Shown: one piece after another, positions 8,919 to 18,268 of the stretch | Position numbering within the stretch: the stretch's first letter is position 1 | Layout of the letters: every line of letters begins with the position of its first letter | From: Pannonibacter sp. SL95 | Lineage (GTDB): Bacteria; Pseudomonadota; Alphaproteobacteria; Rhizobiales; Stappiaceae | DNA: 64,000 nucleotides | Reading direction: 5' to 3' | Assembly (NCBI RefSeq): GCF_026672425.1 | Contig: NZ_JAPPRC010000003.1 | Span: 1,284,501-1,348,500 of the forward strand | Program-made: the position numbers and the translations under genes | The notes under the pieces: model-generated | Databases searched by the model: none | What the model was told of the DNA's origin: nothing | What the model saw: only the letters and a program-made list of their open reading frames with translations

Positions 8919-10304
8919 ATGAGTATTTACGGGGCTATCAATGCGGCGACTTCGGGCCTTGCGGCTCAGTCAAAGGCGCTGGAGAACATTTCGGGTAACG
9001 TCGCCAACTCCCAGACGATTGGCTACAAGCGGCTCGACACCACCTTCTCTGACCTCGTGTCGAGCGGTGGCGCGGTGCAGGGCAAGCAGGTGTCCGGAAC
9101 GACGCTTGCTACATCCCGCGCGACCAACACGGTCTCAGGTGCGATCGTCGCGTCTCAGGTCGACACCTACCTTGCCATCAATGGCAAGGGCTACTTCGTC
9201 GTGACCGAAGCCAGCGACGTCATCGACGGTCAGACGACCTTCGCCGATGCCGAGTTCTATTCGCGCGCCGGCGATTTCGAGCTGGATGAGAACGGCTTCC
9301 TGGTCAACAGCGCCGGCTATTACCTCAAGGGGTACAAGCTTGATCCGCTGACGGGCAATGCGGTCGGCGACAGCGCAACCGTTATCCAGATCCCGAAAAC
9401 ACCGATGGCGGCAAAAGCCACCTCGGAGATCCGGTATCAGGCCAACCTGCCGACCTATCCGTTGACGAGGAACGCTGACAAGACCGTTCCCGGCAGCCAG
9501 TTCCTTGATACGTCGGGTGGGATCACGGCGACCTCCAACATCACCAACGCGGATCTGCAGGATTTCCTCGATTCGTCGATTTCCGGTCAGGCCATCACCG
9601 GCTATGACGCGAACGGTGCGCCGATCAACGTCGAAGTTCGATGGGCACAGACTTCAGCGAACACCTGGAATGCTTACTATTCTGCGGGCAGGGATGCGGC
9701 GACTGCAGCCCCCGCCGATGTGATGTGGAACCGCATCGGTCAGGTCACATTCACCGCGGCTGGCAAGATGGACGTGCTGACGCCGCAGGCGCCGAACACG
9801 CTGGCACCTGGTGGCGCCGGGTTCACCATCGACAGCCTCACGGTTGGCGGTGTGAACGCAGGCAACATCCAGCTCACCTTCAAGAACAATACCCTGACCC
9901 AGTACGCTGACCTGAAGGGCTTGGCGACGTCTGTCGACCTGAAGCAGGACGGATACGCGGCTGGTCAGGTCGTCGGCGTCACGATTGACGCCGCTGGCCG
10001 GGTGACTGCGTCCTACTCGAACCAGCAGCAGCTCGCGGTCTACGAGATCCCGATCGCGACCTTCAGCGCTGAGCACAACCTGCGCCGCGTTGATGGCGCC
10101 GCATTTGCTGCGACGCCACTTTCCGGCGTTCCGGTGTTCGGTGAAGGCGGTTCTGTCCTGTCCAACAGCTATGAGGCCTCCAACGCCGACATCGCGGCTG
10201 AGTTCTCCAAGCTGATCATTACCCAGCAGGCCTATTCGGCCAACTCCAAGGTCGTCACCTCGGCCGACGAAATGCTGAACGCCGCATTGGGCATGATCCG
10301 TTAA
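8919..10304 (+). CDS. flgE: Flagellar hook protein FlgE
   Basis: A 461-residue hook protein. It has the rod/hook N-terminal signature MSIYGAINAATSGLAAQSKA with NISGNVANSQTIGYKR, and the matching C-terminal helix ending in SKVVTSADEMLNAALGMIR. FlgE polymerises outside the cell to form the curved hook after export by the flagellar type III system. The start at 8919 has AGAGGAAGCGG just upstream. A sigma-54 promoter and a likely enhancer palindrome lie ahead of it, placing it in a late class of the flagellar hierarchy. flgK and flgL follow on the same strand. Confidence 0.95.
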   Translation: MSIYGAINAATSGLAAQSKALENISGNVANSQTIGYKRLDTTFSDLVSSGGAVQGKQVSGTTLATSRATNTVSGAIVASQVDTYLAINGKGYFVVTEASDVIDGQTTFADAEFYSRAGDFELDENGFLVNSAGYYLKGYKLDPLTGNAVGDSATVIQIPKTPMAAKATSEIRYQANLPTYPLTRNADKTVPGSQFLDTSGGITATSNITNADLQDFLDSSISGQAITGYDANGAPINVEVRWAQTSANTWNAYYSAGRDAATAAPADVMWNRIGQVTFTAAGKMDVLTPQAPNTLAPGGAGFTIDSLTVGGVNAGNIQLTFKNNTLTQYADLKGLATSVDLKQDGYAAGQVVGVTIDAAGRVTASYSNQQQLAVYEIPIATFSAEHNLRRVDGAAFAATPLSGVPVFGEGGSVLSNSYEASNADIAAEFSKLIITQQAYSANSKVVTSADEMLNAALGMIR

Positions 10305-10372
10305 GGCACACGCTAGCGTGGGGGCGGCTTCTCCGGTCGCCCTCACCTTGATCAGGGGTTCGGAGGCGCATC

Positions 10373-12226
10373 ATGGGTCTGACGTCTGCCCTCAACACCG
10401 CCTTGTTTGGCCTGACGCACAACCAGCGTCAGATCGACGTCACAGCGGCCAACATCGCCAACGCGAACACCGCTGGCTACACGGCCAAGCGCGTCGAGGC
10501 CGACGTCTATTTCGATCGCCATGGCAATGTGTCGGGGCTGCTGACCAGCGACATTCGCCGCGAGGTCGACCGTGCCATTCAGGACGGGTACTGGGACAGT
10601 CTCGCCGGCACCGCCTTCGCCAAGACCATCTCGTCCTACACCTCCGAGATCGACAGCACGGTCGGCACACTGAGCGATTCCTCGTCGCTGCCGTCGTTGA
10701 TGTCAAAGCTCAACACCAACCTGGCAGCGCTGGTGAGTGCGCCAGACAGCTATGCCGCGCGCCAGGAATTTCTGGGAACCGCCGACCTGCTGGCCCGCCG
10801 TCTGAACTCGACCTATGAGTCGTTTCAGGACATGCGGTCGCGTGCCGACAGTGCCATCGCCAACCAGGTTGGTGAAGTGAACCAGCTGTTGCAGCGTATT
10901 GAGGATATCGATGCTGCAATCCAGACTTCGAAACTCACGGGTACGCCCGGCGTCGACCTTTATGACCAGCGCGATCGATATCTCGAGCAGATCTCAAGCT
11001 ATCTCGACGTGTCGGTGTCTTTTGATACCAGCGGCTTTACCCGCATCAACACCTATTCCGGCCAGATCCTCTACGGCGAGGGGAAGGCAGCCGCCATCGA
11101 GTTCAAGGCAACGGGAACGCTGAAGCCCGGTCAATCCGGGAATTCCATCACGGTCGTTACGCCGGGCGGAACGCCTTACGATCTTGTGGCAGCGTCGCGG
11201 TCCGGCTCGATGATGGCGCTGGTGAACCTGCGCGACGAGACATTGCCGCAGGCGCAGGCCCAGCTGGACGAGCTGGCATCGCAGTTGTCGCTGGCCTTTT
11301 CCAACGTAAATGTTGCGAGCACTCCGGCGACCGTCGGTCTTGAGACCGGTGCGACGCTGGATCTCGCAGGTCTTCAGGCAGGCAATACAGTCTCGCTTTC
11401 GTATGTCGACAGTGGTGGTGTGACGCGAAACGTGAGCTTTGTTGCGGTCAAGGACCCTGCGCTTCTCCCTTTGCCTGCCTCGACGACGGCGCGCCCGGAT
11501 GACATTGTCTACGGCATTGATATTTCCAGCGGCAATCCGGCGAATTACATCACGCAGATTGCCACGGCTCTGACCGGCTCCAATCTTGCCGTCGCAAACG
11601 ACGGGACAGGGAAGTTGCGCGTGCTGGGCGATACGGCATCCAGCACAGTGATGAAGTCGCTGTCGGCGAATGTCACGGTTACGGGATCGACCAATCAGGG
11701 TCTCGGTCTTGCAGTCTTCGTTGACGCCCGCGATGGGCAGAAGCTTTACACGGACGCTCTTGAAAATGGTGCGCAGAAGACTGGTTTCGCCCGTTCCATC
11801 GCTCTGGATCTGTCTCTGAAGACTGACAGTTCCAAGCTGGTTACCTACCAGACCACGCCGACGACCAACTCGCCGAAGGACTCGTCCCGGCCGCAGTATC
11901 TTCTCGATGCCCTGAGCAAGACCAATCGGTCCTTCGATGCGTCGAGTGGTATCGGCACAGAGGGAGACCCCTTCAAGGGTACTGTCATGAATTTCGTGAC
12001 GCAGTTTGTGACGTTCCAGGGGGAGCAAGCGCAGACAGCCAAGGAAAATGCCAGTGCGCAATCAGCATTGACCCAGAATCTCGCACTCCGATACGAGGAA
12101 GATTACAAGGTCGACGTTGATGCAGAACTTGGCTTTCTTGTTCAGCTCCAGAACGCTTACTCCGCGAATGCGCGTGTCATGCAGGCGGCGCGTGAAATGT
12201 TCGACACTCTGCTGAATTCGATCTAG
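10373..12226 (+). CDS. flgK: Hook-associated protein 1 FlgK
   Basis: A 617-residue hook-filament junction protein. The N-terminus (MGLTSALNTALFGLTHNQRQ, then TAANIANANTAGYTAKR) and the C-terminus (QNAYSANARVMQAAREMFDTLLNSI) are the conserved heptad-repeat ends of the FlgK family. The variable middle forms the surface domain. FlgK joins the hook to FlgL and the filament. GGAGGCGCATC precedes the ATG. It follows flgE by 68 bp and is followed by flgL after 8 bp, so the three appear to form one unit. Confidence 0.94.
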   Translation: MGLTSALNTALFGLTHNQRQIDVTAANIANANTAGYTAKRVEADVYFDRHGNVSGLLTSDIRREVDRAIQDGYWDSLAGTAFAKTISSYTSEIDSTVGTLSDSSSLPSLMSKLNTNLAALVSAPDSYAARQEFLGTADLLARRLNSTYESFQDMRSRADSAIANQVGEVNQLLQRIEDIDAAIQTSKLTGTPGVDLYDQRDRYLEQISSYLDVSVSFDTSGFTRINTYSGQILYGEGKAAAIEFKATGTLKPGQSGNSITVVTPGGTPYDLVAASRSGSMMALVNLRDETLPQAQAQLDELASQLSLAFSNVNVASTPATVGLETGATLDLAGLQAGNTVSLSYVDSGGVTRNVSFVAVKDPALLPLPASTTARPDDIVYGIDISSGNPANYITQIATALTGSNLAVANDGTGKLRVLGDTASSTVMKSLSANVTVTGSTNQGLGLAVFVDARDGQKLYTDALENGAQKTGFARSIALDLSLKTDSSKLVTYQTTPTTNSPKDSSRPQYLLDALSKTNRSFDASSGIGTEGDPFKGTVMNFVTQFVTFQGEQAQTAKENASAQSALTQNLALRYEEDYKVDVDAELGFLVQLQNAYSANARVMQAAREMFDTLLNSI

Positions 12227-12234
12227 AGGTTGTC

Positions 12235-13773
12235 ATGGCTATTGGTACGATTACATCGTCGCGCGGGTACTTGACCCAACAGCTGACGACCCTGAGCCGG
12301 ACGCTGACGGAAAAGACCGGCCAGCTCGCAACCGGCAAGGTTGCGACTACCTACGGCGGCGTCGGCAACCAGCGCCAGCTGGACCTGGAACTGGGTCAGA
12401 AGGTGCAGCGGATCGAGGCGTACCAGGAAACGATCACGATGAGCCGTCTGCACATCAAGACGCTCAATCTCAATCTGGAACGGCTTGAGAAACTGCGGAT
12501 CCAGGCCAAGGATGCCATGGATCTCAATAACTTCGAGCTTCAGGCGGATGGTCAGACGTCGACACAGGCGACCGCAGAAATCCTGCTGACGGAAGCAATC
12601 AGCCTGCTCAATTCCGAGGTCGGCGGTCACTTTCTTTTCGGCGGCAGCGATGCCAACACCAATCCGGTCCTGCAGATGGACCAGATCCTCAATGGCGTAG
12701 ATGGCAAGGCCGGCTTGAAGCAGGTGTTGTCGGAGTTCTGGCAGGCCAATCGGGGAGCCAGTCAGCTCGGGCGGCTGAACATGTCGGCCCTCACCACAAC
12801 GCTGGATGGATTTGGCCAGCCGCTGACGTCGTCCTTCACCGTGACCGAGGATGGCGCACATAATTTCGGCTTTGATATCAAGGCCGTAACGTCGAACATG
12901 TCCAATGTGACACTGACGCCGCCGACGGGTGTTGATCCGGACAATTTTGGAGTTCAACTGACTGGGCAGCCGTTGCCGGGGCAGAAGATCACGGTTGAAC
13001 TGGCGCTTCCGCCATCGGGTGCAAAGACGACCAAGATTGAGCTGACGGCTGCTGCGAGTGGAAATTCACCAAATACGTTCCTCGTTGGTGCAGATCTCGC
13101 GCAGACTGCTGCTAACCTGCGGACCGCCATGACCACTGCCCTGCAGGAACAGGCGAATACTACACTTCGAGCTGCTTCGGATGAATGGGCCGCCAATTCG
13201 TTCTTTGACAGCTTCGCAGGCAATCCGCCGATGCGTGTGGCTGGCCCTCCGTTCGACACTGCAACCACACTGGTGAACGGGTCTGCGACGACCACCTCGT
13301 GGTACATCGGAGAAAACACCGCCACAACCGATCCCAGGCAGGACAAAATCGCGGCAGTTGACGACAATTTGCGCCTTGGCTACGGCGTCCGCGCGAATGA
13401 GAACGGTCTGGCCAGTGTCGTGAAGGCACTCTCGACATTCATCGCTGGCGATTTTTCCGCCAACACGTCGACCGACGAAAAATATTACTCTGCGCTCGCT
13501 GACCGGATGAAGGCAACGATCCAGCCAGAGGGCACCGCGCGCTCCGGTATCGTCGACATCACCACCGAAGTCGCGATTGCGTTCCGGTCAATCGAATATA
13601 CCGCGGAGCGGCATACGACCTTGAAATCGGGCTACAAGGGCACGATTGCGGAGATCGAGGGGATCGACAAGGAAACGCTGGCGGTCGAGATCGTGCAGCT
13701 GCAGACCATGCTGGAGGCGTCCTACAGGGCATCGTCGATCGCGATGAAGATGTCGCTGGCTGACTATCTCTGA
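12235..13773 (+). CDS. flgL: Hook-associated protein 3 FlgL
   Basis: A 512-residue flagellin-like junction protein that links FlgK to the filament. The N-terminus resembles flagellin D0/D1 (TTLSRTLTEKTGQLATGK), and the C-terminus ends in a conserved helix (LQTMLEASYRASSIAMKMSLADYL shortened: ASYRASSIAMKMSLADYL). It begins 8 bp after flgK with AGAGGTTGTC as ribosome site and ends in front of a strong terminator hairpin, closing the flgE-flgK-flgL unit. The length, greater than the enterobacterial protein of about 317 residues, is due to a long middle domain. Confidence 0.92.
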   Translation: MAIGTITSSRGYLTQQLTTLSRTLTEKTGQLATGKVATTYGGVGNQRQLDLELGQKVQRIEAYQETITMSRLHIKTLNLNLERLEKLRIQAKDAMDLNNFELQADGQTSTQATAEILLTEAISLLNSEVGGHFLFGGSDANTNPVLQMDQILNGVDGKAGLKQVLSEFWQANRGASQLGRLNMSALTTTLDGFGQPLTSSFTVTEDGAHNFGFDIKAVTSNMSNVTLTPPTGVDPDNFGVQLTGQPLPGQKITVELALPPSGAKTTKIELTAAASGNSPNTFLVGADLAQTAANLRTAMTTALQEQANTTLRAASDEWAANSFFDSFAGNPPMRVAGPPFDTATTLVNGSATTTSWYIGENTATTDPRQDKIAAVDDNLRLGYGVRANENGLASVVKALSTFIAGDFSANTSTDEKYYSALADRMKATIQPEGTARSGIVDITTEVAIAFRSIEYTAERHTTLKSGYKGTIAEIEGIDKETLAVEIVQLQTMLEASYRASSIAMKMSLADYL

Positions 13774-13793
13774 TACATCCTTCCAGAAAGCAG

Positions 13794-13831
13794 AAAGGCC
13801 GCGCGAGAGATCGCTGCGGCCTTTCCTGTTT
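13794..13831. terminator. Terminator after flgL (possibly bidirectional)
   Basis: A 9-bp perfect stem AAAGGCCGC / GCGGCCTTT (13794-13802 with 13816-13824), a 13-nt loop, then a T-rich CCTGTTT. It lies between the convergent flgL and flaF and could serve both strands. Confidence 0.8.
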
Positions 13832-13851
13832 GGGTCGTCTGATCCTGATGG

Positions 13852-14232
13852 TCAGGTTGCAGCGGGCTGGGCGCGCAGACCTTCCGCAATGCTGCGGTTG
13901 ATCGAGATCAGGGTATTCAGCTTGTCGGCTTCCGGCGTGATCAGGATATCCATCGTGTGCCGGAAGATGAAAACTCCAAGCGTCGCAATGTTGTCCTTGA
14001 TCGGCTGCGGCAAGGGGTTTTCCGGGCTTGTCACGGAGGTGACGAGGATGGTCCAGAGCTTCCGGTTGTAGGTGAGGGCTTCGTCCTTTTCGGCAAACGA
14101 AGTCTCTTCCCACTCATCCTTGATGAGCTGCAGTCTAGCGGCCGCCTTCATCAGGATCGTCGCTTCCAGCTCCCGCGGGGAAACGGCCACCTGGCTTGTC
14201 TTCTGGTAAGCCTGCGCTGCCTGCTTGTACAT
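13852..14232 (-). CDS. flaF: Flagellar biosynthesis regulator FlaF
   Basis: A 126-residue FlaF-family protein (MYKQAAQAYQKTSQ at the N-terminus; LWTILVTSVTSPENPLP in the middle). In Caulobacter and relatives FlaF is needed for flagellin secretion or synthesis and opposes FlbT. The gene overlaps the 3' end of flbT by 98 bp, a long overlap that suggests translational coupling. It lies head-to-tail with flbT and the flagellin block and is convergent with flgL. Confidence 0.92.
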   Translation of the reverse strand: MYKQAAQAYQKTSQVAVSPRELEATILMKAAARLQLIKDEWEETSFAEKDEALTYNRKLWTILVTSVTSPENPLPQPIKDNIATLGVFIFRHTMDILITPEADKLNTLISINRSIAEGLRAQPAAT

Positions 14233-14608
14233 GACTGATAAGCGTCCTCTCGTACTCGATAAGCCTTTTTGCTTCTTTCAGAGCCTTGTAGAAGGCACCT
14301 CCCAGGATCGAATTGCTCACCTTTGTAACATACGGAATGGTACTCGGGGCTGCCCGGATAATGTCGTTGACCAGTGTAAAGTAGTCGTCCTTAATTTTTT
14401 CTATATCTGCGGAAAGATACATCAGCTGCACTGCAAGATAGATCCGCTTGGCTGGCGTATCTGCCGTAGCGGGAGTGAGGATGTCCTTTTCGCGCAGGAT
14501 TGGCGCCTGGCCTTCAATGAAGAGCCGCGTGCGCTGATTGTCATTGGTGATGACACTGTCGCCAACGATAATCCTCTCGCCTGGCTTCAGCTCGACCTTG
14601 AGCGCCAT
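14135..14608 (-). CDS. flbT: Flagellin post-transcriptional regulator FlbT
   Basis: A 157-residue FlbT-family protein, starting MALKVELKPGERIIVGDSVI with the family core RIYLAVQLMYLSAD. In Caulobacter FlbT associates with the 5' untranslated region of flagellin mRNA and lowers its translation until the hook is finished. The last 32 residues (from about SHVQAGSAG) are read over the start of flaF and are not typical family sequence, so the C-terminus may be a dispensable extension. Four of the nearby flagellin genes have conserved leader hairpins that are candidate targets. Confidence 0.92.
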   Translation of the reverse strand: MALKVELKPGERIIVGDSVITNDNQRTRLFIEGQAPILREKDILTPATADTPAKRIYLAVQLMYLSADIEKIKDDYFTLVNDIIRAAPSTIPYVTKVSNSILGGAFYKALKEAKRLIEYERTLISHVQAGSAGLPEDKPGGRFPAGAGSDDPDEGGR

Positions 14609-14644
14609 GACAAGCCCTCCACCGCACAGTTTGGTTCACAACCA

Positions 14645-14660
14645 TTAACCAAATGGTTAA
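14645..14660. promoter_or_regulatory. Inverted repeat TTAACCA-N2-TGGTTAA upstream of flbT
   Basis: Perfect 7-bp arms with a 2-bp spacer, 37 bp before the flbT start. Read on the minus strand it contains TTAACCAT, a half-site reported for CtrA in rhizobia. A related sequence GTTACCAAATGGTTT lies at about 16325-16339. The regulator is not proven. Confidence 0.5.
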
Positions 14661-14699
14661 CGCCGCCCGTCTGGTTCTTAACGACTTGCTGTTTCTGCA

Positions 14700-16205
14700 T
14701 CAGCCGAACAGGCTGAGTACGCTCTGGTCCGCCTGGTTGGCGAGCGAGAGGGCCGTGGAGGACAGCTGCTGCCGCGTCTGCAGCGCCAGCATGTTCGCAC
14801 CTTCCTGGTTCATGTCGGCGATCGTCAGAGCACCGGCACCGACTTCCAGCGTGTTGATCAGCTGACCGGTGAACTTCTGACGCACTTCCACCGTCGACAG
14901 CGTGGTGCCGAAAGAGGAGGCGTTGGAGCGCAGCGTATCCAGTGCAGCGTTGATCGCCTGCAGGGTGCGCTCGATGTCCGTATCATCCTTGAAATCGGAA
15001 TCCGTTGCCGTGAGTTTCACGGTGCCATCTGTCGTCGCCAGCGCGCCGATGTTGAAGTCCTTGTTGGTGCTCTTGATGTTGAAGGAGATGTCGCCAACGA
15101 GGCTGATCGTGCCGCCTGAGAAGCCGGCATCCAGTCCCTTCACGCCATTGATCAGCTTGACCAGATCGTCAACGGTCGTATTGGCGCTGATTTCGAGAGA
15201 AGCAGGCTCGTATCCGTTGCCATCGGAGATCGTCAGTACATCACCGATTTCATAGCTACCTGAGCTCACGAGCTTGGAGCTGGGGGTCAGCGCCACGGGT
15301 GTAAGCGTCGTCGTACCGGTCGCTGTGCCGCCATTTGTTGCCGAACCGCCACCAGTATTGTCTTTGGCGATCGTAACGGCGATACCGACGCCAGACGTTA
15401 CCTTAATGCTGTCAGACACTTCATCGAATGTGGCCTTGATACCACCGACACTGTTCAGGGCGTTGACGTAATCCTGGACCGTCTTGATCTGGCCCGCACC
15501 TGTTCCAACGGTGAATGTCTTGTTGGTCGTTCCGTCCGAAACGGTAATGACGTTGCCGTTAGCCCAAGCGCCGCCAGAAACCGAAGTCAGGTCGGACGAC
15601 GCCTGCAAACCGTTCAGGGACAGGGTTGCGGAAGAGGCCTGAAGCGAAAAAGACGAGGTGGCACCGACGCCAGTTGCCAGGTCCTTGAGCGCCAGGCCTG
15701 TGTCGAGCGTGGTGTCCGTGTAGTCGACAGGCAGAACTTTCAGGTTTGACGTACTGTCTTCATTGAAGAGCACGGTTAACTCGTTGCCGGCGCCAGCGAG
15801 CAAGTTCTTGCCCTTGTAGCTGGCGTCTCGCGCCATGTCTTCGATCTGCTCAAGGACGGCATTGTACCGTTCGGCATAGATCTTGCGTTCGTACTCGCTC
15901 TGGGTCTGCAACGCCTGGTTCGCGATGGCCTTTGCGGACTCGACCAGCTTGGTGATCGAGGTAATGCCGTTATCTGCTGCCTTGATGGTCTGGACGGCCT
16001 GACCCATGCTGTCGAGCAGGTTGTTCAGATCCTTGGCGCGATCATTCAGGCCAGCCGCCGTGAAGTAGGAGTTCGGATTATCGAGTGCGCTGTTCACCTT
16101 CAACCCGGTGGCCAGACGGTTCTGCGTCGTGGACATCAGATTGGCGGTATTCTTGAGCGAGAGCAGGTTCTCCCGGACGGCGCTGGACAGGACAATGTCG
16201 CTCAT
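14700..16205 (-). CDS. Flagellin (copy 1, most divergent)
   Basis: A 501-residue flagellin. Conserved D0/D1 ends are present: N-terminal SSAVRENLLSLKNTANLM and the LNRLATGLKVNSALDNP-type region, and C-terminal LALQTRQQLSSTALSLANQ ending in SVLSLFG. The centre is long and rich in Thr, Ser and Gly, as in surface-exposed D2/D3 domains. It is the copy nearest flbT and the least like the others. Unlike copies 2-5 its leader lacks the AGGAA-loop hairpin; its ribosome site is GGTGAG. A near-CtrA sequence TTAA-N7-CTAA lies at 16239-16253. Confidence 0.93.
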   Translation of the reverse strand: MSDIVLSSAVRENLLSLKNTANLMSTTQNRLATGLKVNSALDNPNSYFTAAGLNDRAKDLNNLLDSMGQAVQTIKAADNGITSITKLVESAKAIANQALQTQSEYERKIYAERYNAVLEQIEDMARDASYKGKNLLAGAGNELTVLFNEDSTSNLKVLPVDYTDTTLDTGLALKDLATGVGATSSFSLQASSATLSLNGLQASSDLTSVSGGAWANGNVITVSDGTTNKTFTVGTGAGQIKTVQDYVNALNSVGGIKATFDEVSDSIKVTSGVGIAVTIAKDNTGGGSATNGGTATGTTTLTPVALTPSSKLVSSGSYEIGDVLTISDGNGYEPASLEISANTTVDDLVKLINGVKGLDAGFSGGTISLVGDISFNIKSTNKDFNIGALATTDGTVKLTATDSDFKDDTDIERTLQAINAALDTLRSNASSFGTTLSTVEVRQKFTGQLINTLEVGAGALTIADMNQEGANMLALQTRQQLSSTALSLANQADQSVLSLFG

Positions 16206-16409
16206 GGCGTGCTCACCGATCTCTACAAATGTGGTCCATTAACAAACCACTAACGGATGTTCTGACCTTATTTCTTAATGAAAAGTAAATGCGCTGTGTA
16301 CCTGTTAACACTTCAGTGACGGGGGTTACCAAATGGTTTCTTCTAATTCATTGAAAAGTCAGGCGAAAATTTGAGTGGGGACAATCGATGCTGCATCGCG
16401 AAAAGTACA

Positions 16410-16435
16410 AAAGGCGGGGCTTTCGCCCCGCCTTT
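16410..16435 (-). terminator. Terminator of flagellin copy 2
   Basis: An 11-bp perfect stem AAAGGCGGGGC / GCCCCGCCTTT with a 4-nt loop, followed on the minus strand by TTTTG. The same hairpin and flanks recur at 18269-18294. Confidence 0.85.
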
Positions 16436-16472
16436 GCGGTGAGTGTCAGGTTGTGAGTCGCGCGACTGATTC

Positions 16473-17990
16473 TTAGAAGAGCGACAGGACTGTCTGATCC
16501 GCCTGCGACGCGAAGGACAGGGATGTGGAGGCCAGCTGCTGCCGGGTCTGCAGGGCGAGGAGGTTTGCACCTTCCTGGTTGGTGTCGGCGAGGGTCAGCT
16601 TGCCGGCACCTTCCTGCAGCGTGTTGATCATCTTCTTCGTGTAGTCCTGACGGATTTCCACGGTCGACAGGTTGGTACCGAACTCGGACGCCTGGGCGCG
16701 AAGGTTCGACAATGCCGTGTTCAGCTTGTCGATTGTCTTGTTGATTGCAGCATCCGTTGCAAAGCCGGATTCCTGCTGGGCGACAACGTTCACACCATCG
16801 GTGTCGGCAGTGAAGGCTGCTGCGTTGAAGTCCTTGTTGTCGCTCTTCAGCGTCAGCGACACATCACTTTCGATGGTGATCTTGCCGGTGCTGGTGTTGA
16901 ACGAGGCGTTGACGCCGTTGAAGTCCTTGATGAAGTCGGTCAGGTCTTCAACCGTCGTAGCCTTGCCGACTTCCAACGAACCCAGCTCGTAACCGTTGCC
17001 GTCTTCCAGGGTCAGCGTGTCGCCAACGTTGAAGGAGCCGGAGTTCACCAGCAATTGGCTGGCTGCGGTGTAGTTGGCAGCGGTGACGGTCGCGAGATCA
17101 GCCGGAGCCGGAGTTGCCGCACCGCCGTCGGTGTTGCGCAGGTAGACGTTGTCGTTCGAGGTGATCGTCAGGGTGCCGGTCTTTTCGTCGAACTCGGCGC
17201 GAACACCTGCGGCCTTGTTGATCTCGTCGACGACGTTCTGAACGGTCGTACCTGCACCGATGGTAATTGCGTTGGTGCCGGAGACGATCGAACCGCCGCC
17301 GGAGGCTGCCGTGCGCAGCTGCAGCACGTCGCCGGTGTCAAGGCTGGTCGCGTCCGAGATCAGCGAGCCGGACGTCAGCACGTTGCCGGAGCCATTGGTA
17401 AAGGTGATCGAAGCCTTGCCGCCTTCGATCTGCAACGACGATGCGCCGCCCTTTGCTTCAAGGAGGTCAGTCAGATTGAGCCCGGCCGACAGGGTGGTGT
17501 CAGTGTAGTCGACCGCGGTAACCGTCAGCTTGGAGGTGTTGTCCTCGTTGAAGATGGCGGTCAGGTCGTTGCCTTCGCCGCCGAGCAGGTTCTTGCCCTT
17601 GTAGGACGAATCCTTGGCGACCGATTCAATCTGCTTCAGCAGGTCGTTGTACTGCTTGGCGTACTGGGCGCGCTCGTACTGGCTCTGGGTCTGCAGAGCC
17701 TGGTTCGCCTTGGCCTTGGCGGTCTCAACGAGCTTGGTGATCGAGGTGATGCCCTGATCCGCTGCCTTCATCGTCTGCACCACCTGGCCCATGTCGTCGA
17801 GCAGGGTGCCAAGATCATTCGCGCGGAACGTCAGTCCCGAGGCGGTGAAGAAGGAGTTCGGATTGTCGAGGGCGGAATTGACCTTTTTTCCGGTCGCCAG
17901 CTTGTTCTGTACACCGGACATCAGGTCAGCGGTGGTCTGCAGGGTCAGCAGGTTCTGCCGTACGGCAGCCGACAGGGTGATATCAGACAT
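16473..17990 (-). CDS. Flagellin (copy 2)
   Basis: A 505-residue flagellin starting MSDITLSAAVRQNLLTLQ and ending SLSFASQADQTVLSLF. The start at 17990 is chosen because the family begins there and AAAGGGAC precedes it; an upstream ATG adds eight residues that do not match other copies. It is almost identical to copy 3 over much of its length, including the central exposed region (ISDATSLDTGDVLQL onward), the 3' untranslated region and the terminator. Flagellin is exported by the type III apparatus and polymerises into the filament. The leader has two AGGA-loop hairpins. Confidence 0.95.
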   Translation of the reverse strand: MSDITLSAAVRQNLLTLQTTADLMSGVQNKLATGKKVNSALDNPNSFFTASGLTFRANDLGTLLDDMGQVVQTMKAADQGITSITKLVETAKAKANQALQTQSQYERAQYAKQYNDLLKQIESVAKDSSYKGKNLLGGEGNDLTAIFNEDNTSKLTVTAVDYTDTTLSAGLNLTDLLEAKGGASSLQIEGGKASITFTNGSGNVLTSGSLISDATSLDTGDVLQLRTAASGGGSIVSGTNAITIGAGTTVQNVVDEINKAAGVRAEFDEKTGTLTITSNDNVYLRNTDGGAATPAPADLATVTAANYTAASQLLVNSGSFNVGDTLTLEDGNGYELGSLEVGKATTVEDLTDFIKDFNGVNASFNTSTGKITIESDVSLTLKSDNKDFNAAAFTADTDGVNVVAQQESGFATDAAINKTIDKLNTALSNLRAQASEFGTNLSTVEIRQDYTKKMINTLQEGAGKLTLADTNQEGANLLALQTRQQLASTSLSFASQADQTVLSLF

Positions 17991-18023
17991 TACATGTCCC
18001 TTTCCTGGGGGCATTTACTCGCA

Positions 18024-18040
18024 CCGCTCGTCCTGAGCGG
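18024..18040 (-). promoter_or_regulatory. Leader hairpin of flagellin copy 2
   Basis: A 6-bp stem CCGCTC / GAGCGG with loop AGGAC on the minus strand, 34-50 nt before the start codon. A weaker CCC/GGG hairpin with loop AGGAAA covers the ribosome site (about 17998-18009). Copies 3, 4 and 5 have counterparts at the same place. Confidence 0.6.
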
Positions 18041-18067
18041 GTATGCGATCATCATCTTTAGTTAACC

Positions 18068-18082
18068 TTAAACAAAGGTTAA
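18068..18082. promoter_or_regulatory. CtrA-type box TTAA-N7-TTAA upstream of flagellin copy 2
   Basis: A perfect TTAA-ACAAAGG-TTAA, 78 bp before the start codon. Copy 3 has a degenerate counterpart (CTAA-TCAAAGG-TAAA, 19927-19941). CtrA binding is inferred from the consensus only. Confidence 0.45.
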
Positions 18083-18268
18083 CGGGGGTCGGGTGCTGTT
18101 TACCAAATCTGCAGACAGGTTACCGAAACCCTCTGAATTCGTTGCGTTATGCAAAAGCGTGCCGTCGGATGTGGATAAAAAATTTACGTTCGCGGCAAAC
18201 CGCGCCGGACTGACAACGAGTGAGGTGGGCTATCAGGTCCCGCCAAGGGGAGGGCGGGTACAACGACA

